DNA of 64,000 bases from Sabellastarte sp. h YS-2021 (taxonomy: Eukaryota; Annelida; Polychaeta; Sabellida; Sabellidae). A program made the translations under genes and the position numbers. The stretch spans positions 79,789,566 through 79,853,565 of the forward strand of contig OZ024928.1 in NCBI GenBank assembly GCA_964017235.1, written 5' to 3'. This document shows, in pieces, positions 56,288 to 64,000 of this stretch. Within the stretch, counting starts at the first letter, position 1; each line of letters begins with the position of its first letter. The notes beneath the pieces were generated by a model that did no database searches, was not told where the DNA came from, and saw only the letters and a program-made list of their open reading frames with translations.

Positions 56288-56717
56288 CAGAGGCAGATAC
56301 AGGATTTCCCGAAAGGGGGGGCGTGGGTTGTCGCGGGTATGGATATTTCATACTTGGACTTTCTGTAGTGGGACATATCACGCGGTGCACGGACAAAATG
56401 TCGGTGGACAAAATACTGGGGGACCAAACGCCAAAATTACAAGGGGGGGGGGGGGGGGGGGGGACAAAATGCTGTCCATTTTATGGGACAGGGAGGGCAA
56501 AATGCCTATCTTAACAAAACACTTTATATTTGATACTGATGGTCAAGCAAACTGAAAAAACTTCTAGCAGAAAAAAGCCTCTGTAAAAACCTACAGTAGA
56601 AAATACCTCAGATTGGAAGGGGGCGTGGACAGTAGCAAAAAGCCCCATGACTAAAGGTTGAAACTCTGAAAGGGGGGGCGTGCGCCCTCCACGCCCCCCC
56701 CCCTAGATCTGCCTCTG
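56288..56717. mobile_element. Small G/C-skewed inverted-repeat element with TTGGT flanks
   Basis: The ends are CAGAGGCAGATACAGG and the mirror of CAGAGGCAGATCTAGG, both followed by G-rich runs. TTGGT lies outside each end (56283-56287 and 56718-56722). The CAGAG terminus suggests hAT, but the visible duplication is only 5 bp. A 22-base G run at about 56440-56462 and a segment related to the MITE at 1499 lie inside. Confidence 0.65.
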
Positions 56718-56722
56718 TTGGT

Positions 56723-57500
56723 TATTTAGCCATATTTAGATAAATTAGAAGAATTATAAAGCTCTTTAAATCGTTCCTGTTAGAAATTTGAGTTATTTTA
56801 TCATGAATGATATTTAGAGCTCTGTTACACAAAATGTAATAACGGTATGAATGAAATATTTTAAATGATCTGGGCATATATTTCATATGTTTTGTATGTC
56901 ATTTAATTTATCAGTTAAAGATTTGTACAAATTATATAATATAATATCAAGTTATATCAAAGAAGCTTAACTTATATAACTGACAAGTTTAACACCACAT
57001 AATTTTTTAAGCTTAAAAAACTGAAGACAGTCGGTACAAATATTCTGCAACAAATTTTCATGAAAATCTTGGTCAAATTAATAGGTGGTACACACTTATG
57101 TTGGAACAAACATGTCAGGAAATAAAAATAAACTTGAAAAGATGGGATATGAAATAAAAATGAGTTGCATGAAAATAGAATAAATAGATTACATCTATAT
57201 GATAAGCCATTAAAATATGTGCACAAATATGAAGATTCAAGGAAAATTTAACTTCAACAGCACATCAGTGTATTGTGATGAATGAGGGAGTGATGTTATT
57301 AATGACATTTTGAATTTTTATTGGTATCATCTTTCACAATTTTTCACCTTTACAACTACAACCTATATGATCTACAGACAAATAAAAATCCAATTCTCTA
57401 GTAAACAGGTAGCATTCATATAGTTCCAATTGCCTAGCATTGGACTCTGTTGGGGGTGGGGGTCAGAGCTTTAATTAGTCTGTTCAATGTACAATGAGGG
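56723..57500. other. AT-rich noncoding DNA, nothing recognised
   Basis: No exon or repeat limit could be defined. Confidence 0.4.
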
Positions 57501-57519
57501 TTTCTTGTTTAATCTTTTA

Positions 57520-57830
57520 AACCAGAGAAGCCATGTACACTTTGATGAACATCAAAGCATCTGTTGTAAATAAAATAATCTCCTGCACTATGTACTAGAG
57601 AAACCATGTAAGGTTTAGCTTAATCAATTGAAGGAATTTTATGTACTATAGAAGCCATGTAAGGTTTAGTTTAATTGAATTAAAGGAATTTTATAACATG
57701 GCTTCTTGTTGATAAAATTGAAGAAGGGAAGCCACCCAGCTTTAATCTTAATTGAAATTTGCTCCAAGAGGTTATAAAAGGTAGGCAGATTTGGATTACT
57801 TCATTCTGCATTTAAGTCTGCTAATCAACT
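57520..57830 (+). promoter_or_regulatory. Repeat-bearing upstream region with TATA box
   Basis: Two units of about 52 bases, with GCCATGTAAGGTTTAG then TTAA and AAGGAATTTTAT, lie at 57593-57643 and 57645-57697. A shorter AGAAGCCATGTACAC lies at 57525, and ACATGGCTTCTTG mirrors the motif at 57697. TATAAAA at 57773 is spaced about 60 bases before the open frame at 57834. The arrangement looks like repeated factor sites before a core promoter; function is inferred. Confidence 0.5.
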
Positions 57831-57833
57831 TGA

Positions 57834-58018
57834 CTGCTATTTAATTGCGAAAATAATAACAGTGAAATTAGGTTCAGGAATGAACTGTATAGAAGATATG
57901 CAAAGTGTCAAAAATACCTTATTCCCAGAGATGTTTACAATACAACAATTGAAGAATTAAACCAGGCCGCACAGGAGTCTTCATCAAAGTTAAGACATGA
58001 TTACTACATCATGAAAAA
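57834..58018 (+). CDS. KRBA2-like (integrase-family) N-terminal exon, partial
   Basis: The frame is open from 57834 (after TGA) to a GTAAGA donor at 58019, ending in phase 2. It reads FRNELYRRYAKCQKYLIPRD then VYNTTIEELNQAAQESSSK and HDYYIMK. This matches, from memory of the family, the conserved N-terminal block of the multi-copy KRAB-A domain-containing protein 2-like proteins of invertebrates, which carry a retroviral-type integrase domain further on. No in-frame ATG precedes the block, so an upstream exon or a decayed start is likely. No integrase exon was found downstream within the window, so this is either the first exon of a long gene or a fragment. If not spliced, the frame stops at TAA 58020-58022. 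Confidence 0.5.
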
Positions 58019-58209
58019 GTAAGACACTTGAATTACAACTGTACATTTTGCTTATACCTGCAATAATTGAAAAAAAATATATAAATTTTGCTAAGGTCTG
58101 TTATTTCAAATATATGTTGATACTCATGCTGGGCCATTTTTTCTATGTTTTAATATTTATGTTTACATCTCTTATAGTAGTTACTGAACTGAGGAATATA
58201 GATGTAATT

Positions 58210-59480
58210 GTTCACTGCCGTTTTGACCCCCAAGCCGTTTTAAACGGCAGGGTCCGCCGTTTTAAATGGTAGGCCCTGCCATTTACATCCACAAGGTTTA
58301 TATAAGGGGTTGTAAATGGCTGAGCCATTTAAAATGGCGGACTCCAGGTCCCAGCCATTTTAACCTTATCAGCCCAACTTAAAATAACAAAATTCAAGAA
58401 TGTTTTTTGTGCTGAATATAATATAAACTATTTACAAGGAAATTGTTTTTCATGAAAAAGGTTACATTAACATTGTTTTATGAGTACTTTGTACTTCTTT
58501 TTTATTTTATATAAATATGCTAATTTTATCTCACCTCAACAAAAAGTGTTTAATAATCTAAAATGAATTGGGTTTCCTGAGTCTTTATATGCATTAAAAT
58601 GGTCCTTTGATGTTGATTTCATTGCCTTTCATTGGAATGATTTCTTAATTGGATTTGTGCTTATTGTTTCAACATTCTATTGATGTTGATTTGTTTCACT
58701 TGGGTGGGTGAAGTACACAATAGGGAATACCCCAAATCATAAAGTGAAACAAATCAACATCAAACACATAGTCAAACAAATAAACTTAAAAGGAATGTTG
58801 AAACAATAGATATATCATGGTCTAATCCAGTTGCCTAATCACTAGCAACAAGTGAAACAAATCAAGTTGAAAGCAGTGGCTGAACAATAGACACCTTATG
58901 ACTTAATGACCCTCCAATTGTCAGATTAACTAAGACAGAGTCTTGGAACAATAAAGGAATTGAGACTAATCCTATTAATGCATAATCAGTTAAAGAAAAA
59001 ATAAGTAGAAAAATAAGTAAACAATGTCATTTTAATTTCAAAAATAAAAACTATGTGTGCAAATTATCACTTGTGCTAATACATGTTATCAAATATTCAG
59101 ATAAGATATGCACAAGAAATCTTAAATAATATTTCGCAAAGATATACTGTATAATTGAAATTTCAGTATTTAAATACACTGGCATGGTTATATTCAGTTT
59201 CATGATTAAAACCCTCCAACAGACATACTTCAAACACTATGTATGTATACTTCAAACACCAGTGCAGGCATACTTCAAACACCCTTGTAATTTTCAACTT
59301 GCTCTAACGTCAATGATTTTGGTTGCTAACAAAAATATATATATTCTGAAACTAATATTTCATATCTGTACTAAATGTGAAACATAAAACATAATAAACT
59401 AATGTCTTATGATGACTTTGTTTCTATCATCTAGTTGGCTGAGCCGTTTAAAACGGCGGATGGGGTCAAAATGGCATGTA
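58210..59480. mobile_element. Candidate foldback element with CCGTTTTAAACGG ends
   Basis: GCCGTTTTGACCCCCAAGCC then GTTTTAAACGGC near 58218 is mirrored by GCCGTTTAAAACGGCGGATG then GGGTCAAAATGGC at about 59444-59475. Extra palindromic units (CCGCCGTTTTAAATGG, AGCCATTTAAAATGGC) line the left arm to about 58362. The interior is AT-rich. No target duplication was established. Confidence 0.55.
58655..58815. repeat. Nested inverted repeat (TTGATGTTGATTTGTTTCAC)
   Basis: TGATGTTGATTTGTTTCACT near 58682 is exactly mirrored near 58744, and outside it TATTGTTTCAACATTC is mirrored by GAATGTTGAAACAATA near 58793. Two nested pairs suggest a small palindromic element. Confidence 0.7.
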
Positions 59481-61047
59481 ACATAATGATTTTGAATAGC
59501 AATATTATATTTACTGGTATGAGGTTCTCAAGTGTGGAGATGTAGAAAAACTGATTAAGAGGCAATGTAAAATATTATTTAAGTTGTCGCATATGAAAAG
59601 AAATCTCTGTATCCCCGACTCTTGTTGGTAGGATACAATTGATCTGTTTGCCTAGATTACCCTATAAGTAAGCAAGGACTAGATGTGTAACACTGAAATT
59701 TAGGCAGGACATTAGATTGGTGGTACTAACACACCTGATATTGGTCTTAATTTGTCTTACTTCTGCATGCATGGAGCTCTGCTAAAGTCTTGTCATTCAC
59801 AGATTGTGGCCATTTGCTCTGATGCTCTGTGCTAGCATATGGGTATCATGTGCTTAGGTCAAAAACTAGTATAAACAACCATAAAATATGCCAAACAAAC
59901 ACAAAAAGTTTGTGTTAAATATGTCTATTTTTCTTATAAAACCCAAAGCTAATATTATTGTTTTATTAAATTAGAATTAGGTTGCAAAATGTGACCATTC
60001 TGAGTGTTTTCTACTGGCAAACCAAGAATTATCACCCAGCAGGGTGACTGTTGAATAGGACTGGATTTATGGGTGATTACTCATGGTTATAAGGAAGTTA
60101 AAATGTTTTTGTGGCCAGACAAATGGACACTAATGCACCTAAACAACCAGTCATACAAGAACAAAGACAATAAGAGTAGATGCAGGATTTTGTTGGCTTT
60201 AGATTAATGATTTGCTAAACCAAGATTTCAAACCATAATAATGCAGGTTATATCACAAGATACATTGTGTTGCAACATTATTATTAAATTTATGGGCACA
60301 AGTGATCATGCAATTTCTAATTGAATACATTTTTTGATCACTCGTAAGAACTTATTTTTTGCCATGATGACCTGGTTTTGAAATAAATAGTGCTGTAGTT
60401 ATGTAAACCATTTATCTCTGACACAAAAATCTGACAAGTTTTGTCAATGAAGGTGAGAGATAGTGAATGCTATAAATTAGACACATGTAGAGCTATTTTA
60501 TATGTGAGTTTATCCGGGCAAGGGAAGCCGTTTTATTTGTAGGCGAATATAACATTTAATTTCAAGGTCAATATTGGTTGTCTGCCTGGAAATGTCAATT
60601 TTTGGTTACTTTTTAAAAAATTGTTTCACATTTTTTTGGCCTTTTTTTCAATACACCCTATCAATGATAAAGTTTCTCTTAATAGATATATGTGTCTAAC
60701 ATGAAGTTTCAAAAGTTTAAAACAAACTGTATTTCAAAGCAGAAAAACCTGTCACAATGGATCCCTTTTTAGCCATGTTTTACTGTATTTTTGCAAGTAT
60801 TTATGGAATAACACAATGGAAGCCATTCAAAGTTGTGACAAAACTTGTATTGATATCAAGTACAAGTATTGATATCCATTGCCTTGGTTTACCAAAAATA
60901 TCCTATATCATCCTTATTATTGGTCCTCTTGGGTTTGGAATGTTGAAACAGCTTACAGAAAATCATGGACTGTGAATCTATTCACAGATTTGAACGTTGA
61001 CCCCTCATCAACATGAAATAGAATCTAGGAAAATGCTTTATGTATCT
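59481..61047. other. Noncoding DNA with one family B related piece
   Basis: Mostly unique AT-rich sequence. At about 60895-60990, TTATTATTGGTCCTCTTGGG and TACAGAAAATCATGGACTGT are related to family B units. The open frame at 60757-60975 runs into that piece and is not supported as a gene. Confidence 0.45.
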
Positions 61048-62868
61048 GTTTTTACCCCACAGCCCTTAATGGCTGTTGGGGTATTGTTTTCACCCATGGT
61101 GTCCGGATGGTCGGGCGGGCGGGCGGCGGGAAATAGTTTGTCCGGGCTGTATCTCAGAAACCATAAGGTGTAGGAAGTTGATACTTGGTAGGGACATTGG
61201 TTAGGGGGTGTAGCTGTGCAACGTCATGGTCTGACCTTGATTTGACCTTTGACCTTGCTGTAGTGACCTTGAGTTTGAAAATCTTGTCCGGGCTATATCT
61301 CGGAAACTGTAAGGTGTAGGAAGTTGATACTTGGTAGGGACATTGGTTAGGGGGTGTAGTTGTGCAACGTCATAGTCTGACCTTGATTTGACCTTTGACC
61401 TTGCTGTAGTGACCTTGACCTATAAAATCTTGTCCGGGCTATATCTCAGAAACCGTAAGGTGTAGGAAGTTGATACTTGGTAGGGATATTGGTTAGGGGG
61501 TGTAGGTGTGCAACGTCATGGTCTGACCTTGATTTGACCTTTGACCTTGCCGTAGTGACCTTGACCTATAAAATGTTGTCCGGGCTATATCTCGGAAACT
61601 GTAAGGCTTGGGAAGTTGATATTTGGTAGGGACATTGGTTAGGGGGTGTAGGTGTGCAACGTCATGGTCTGACCTTGATTTGACCTTTGACCTTGCCGTA
61701 GTGACCTTGAGTTTGAAAATCTTGTCCGGGCTATATCTCGGAAACTGTAAGGTGTAGGAAGTTGATACTTGGTAGGGACATTAGTTAGGGGGTGTAGTTG
61801 TGCAACGTCATAGTCTGACCTTGATTTGATCTTTGACCTTGCTGTAGTGACCTTGACCTATAAAATCTTGTCCGGGCTATATCTCGGAAACCGTAAGGTG
61901 TAGGATGTTGATACTTGGTAGGGATATTGGTTAGGGGGTGTAGGTGTGCAGCGTCATGGTCTGACCTTGATTTGACCTTGCCGTAGTGACCTTGACCTAT
62001 AAAATGTTGTTCGGGCTATTTCTCAGAAACCGTAAGGTGTAGGAAGTTGATACGTGGTACGGATATTGGTTAGGGTGTGTAGGTGTGCAACGTCATGGTC
62101 TGACCTTGATTTGACCTTTAACCTTGCTGTAGTGACCTTGACCTATAAAATATTGTCCGGGCTTTATCTCGGAAACTGTTAGGTGCAGGAAGTTGATATT
62201 TGGTAGAGACATTGGCTAGGGGGTGTAGGTGTGCAGCATCATGGTGTGACCTTGATTTGACCTTTGACCTTGCCATAGTGACCTTGACCTATAAAATCGT
62301 CAGGGCTGTATCTCGGAAACCGTAAGGTGTAGGAAGTTGATACTTGGTAGGGACATTGGTTATTGGCTATAGGTGTGTATTATCATGGTGTGACCTTAAT
62401 TTGACTTTTACCTTGCCGTAGTGACCTTGACCTTTAAAATCTTGTTGCACCTTTGGGTCTGTCTTTTGATGCAGATTAAGCAAAAGTCATATTAGAATTT
62501 ATTAAGAATTTTACTTTCATAACTTCCCATTGTAAGAGATAGAATTTCATCAAGTGAGCCGCAGATTTTACTCCCAACACCACACATAAGCATTCAATAA
62601 ATGTATTACCACTTCTGTATGCATGGTAATATTCAAACCATCTAAACCATAATTCGGAAATGCAGATGTATATAAAGAGTGTTGAATTTTAGTTTATTTG
62701 AATTTATTTAAACATTATTTCTCCATTTAAACATTGTTTGGACCTTTATATAACTGACAGTGCTCTGAAAGTATCCTGAAGTTTGTACTGGTACAGTACT
62801 TCTATATCTCATGGTGTTGAAAATATTTCCCAAGGCTGTGGGGTACGGGCATCTCTGATGCTATTTTT
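61048..62868 (+). mobile_element. Palindrome-headed tandem-repeat element, copy 3 (complete)
   Basis: The head TTTACCCCACAGCCCTTAAT and GGCTGTTGGGGTA, the leader, about nine 146-bp units and the tail ending GGCTGTGGGGTACGGGCATC and TCTGATGC are all present. Units start at a measured 146-base step (61171, 61317, 61463, about 61609). This is the best copy for defining the family. Confidence 0.8.
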
Positions 62869-63598
62869 ATAATTTTGGAATCCAAAAACAACATCTAGCA
62901 AATACTGGGTTGTAAACTTTAGGTAGGGTCAGGTTTTACGTTTAATTCCTGTTTCAAGGTGAAATGGAGCAGATTTAATTTTAAATGTTTGTCTGGCCTG
63001 CATCTCCCCTATTATTGATCTAAAGGGTTGGAAATGTGAAACAAATTACAGAAAATCATCGACTGGAAACTTTTGATGATGTTAGACTTGACAGGCTTGA
63101 CCTTGGATGTAACTTTCAAGGTCAAATGACATTAACATAGGAGCCCTTGAACCTCACTTGTGTATAGCAGTTAATAGCAGTGAATTTGTTCTGCCCAGAC
63201 ATGTGATGTGTCAAGACACAATGATATACTTACTTTTGGCTTTTCTGTTTGGCTCATGTGTGTGTTCCTTCTGCAATTAGGTTGCAGCTGCTTCTTCGAT
63301 ACATAACTTTTGTGTTTTAACTGACAGCTGCTTACTTTTTCTTTTTTAGTTTCCAGCCCTAGCCTAAAATTGATCATTCTGTGAATGGTTTTATGAGTTA
63401 ACTTCCACTTGTACACAATGTCTAGTTTAAGAATTATTTCTGGGAAAAATTGAACCAGTGATTACTCCAACAACTAAAATTTTCCATGTTCTAAAGATGG
63501 TATTTTCGTGACAACCTTTGTGTCGAGGAATGTGGAATGTTGCTGTTTATACAGTGACAATATTTTTGGCTTTGTTTACAAACAGGTTTTCTCTCTCA
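62869..63598. other. Noncoding DNA with a family B related piece
   Basis: Near 62995-63130, GCATCTCCCCTATTATTGAT and TACAGAAAATCATCGACTGG match family B units. The open frame at 63171-63416 on the minus strand has no domain and is not supported. Confidence 0.45.
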
Positions 63599-64000
63599 TT
63601 TTTACCCCACAGCCCTTAAGGGTTGTCGGGGTATTGTTTTCACCCATGGTGTCCGGATGGGTGGGTGGGTCGGCGGGTGATCGGGTGGCAGAAAAAAATT
63701 TGACTGGCCTGCATCTCAGAAACTGTAAGGTGTAGGAAGCGGATGTGTGGTAGGGACATTGGATGGGGGGTGTAGGTGTGTAACATCATGGTGTGACCTT
63801 GATTTGACCTTGCCGTAGTGACCTTGAGTTTGAAAATCTTGTCCGGTCTATATCTTGGAAGGCCTAAGGTGGAGGAAGTTGATATTGGTTCAGGACATTG
63901 GTTCGGGGGTGTAGGATGTGCAACATCATGGTTTGACCTTGCTATGGTGGCCTAGACCTTTAAAATCTTATCCGGGCTATATCTCAGAAACTGTAAAGTG
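63599..64000 (+). mobile_element. Palindrome-headed tandem-repeat element, copy 4 (cut by window end)
   Basis: The head TTTACCCCACAGCCCTTAAG and GGTTGTCGGGGTA, the CACCCATGGTGTCCGGATGG leader and the first two or three 146-bp units are visible. The rest lies beyond the window. Confidence 0.8.

Noticed and set aside
56283-56555. Gly-rich open frames across the G run
   Set aside because: They are produced by a homopolymer inside a noncoding inverted-repeat element.
60757-60975. 72-codon open frame as a membrane protein
   Set aside because: Its second half is a family B repeat unit and no start context or homologue is recognisable.

Overview
This window looks like an AT-rich invertebrate chromosome, most likely a marine lophotrochozoan and probably a bivalve mollusc. 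That placement is an inference from content: a DIRS-type tyrosine-recombinase retrotransposon, PIF/Harbinger elements, tRNA-derived SINEs, many small inverted-repeat elements, and interspersed elements that carry tandem repeats inside them. There is no bacterial gene organisation, no operon and no CRISPR array. Host genes are sparse and split by introns, and mobile DNA makes up most of what can be named.

Host genes. A two-exon minus-strand gene (exon 1 at 32384-32229, exon 2 at 30445-29969) joins in frame to a 210-residue protein of the FAM89/LRAP25 family. Its intron holds two abutting MITEs. A short plus-strand terminal exon at 7675-7800 ends an unrecognised coiled-coil protein. An open segment at 57834-58018, behind a TATA box and ending at a splice donor, resembles the N-terminus of the invertebrate KRBA2-like (integrase-related) family.

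Mobile elements, left to right. A tRNA-derived SINE (3.9 kb) and a TA-flanked MITE (6.7-6.9 kb) come first. A 4.5-kb element (7918-12450) follows; it is built almost entirely of a 169-bp array wrapped around a twenty-copy 133-bp array. Next is the first of four copies of a palindrome-headed element with 146-bp internal units (15.1, 52.1, 61.0 and 63.6 kb). A complete 6.44-kb DIRS element (19731-26173) has gag-like, RT/RNase H and tyrosine recombinase frames, inverted terminal repeats and an internal complementary region. It sits inside an older dispersed repeat, and the pre-insertion site can be read. A hAT-like MITE (26.3 kb), degraded LINE fragments (34.9-37.6 kb) and a 1.23-kb TAA-flanked element (39.2-40.5 kb) lie further right. 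Two PIF/Harbinger elements in opposite orientation (41614-46889 and about 46.9-51.7 kb) each carry a transposase and a MADF-like gene, all now broken. The last 12 kb is mostly tandem-repeat-bearing dispersed elements and foldback elements.

Within the DIRS element the three frames should work together: a gag-like particle protein, reverse transcription, then integration of a circular intermediate by the recombinase. The internal complementary region is the joined mirror image of the two element ends, as that model predicts. The Harbinger elements encode a DDE nuclease plus a DNA-binding partner, and a dense subterminal motif array could be that partner's binding sites. No wholly new system stands out with certainty. 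The strongest leads are the exact DIRS integration footprint, the nested-satellite element, the kinship of tandem units between different element families, and the MITE class with direct repeats inside its terminal inverted repeats.
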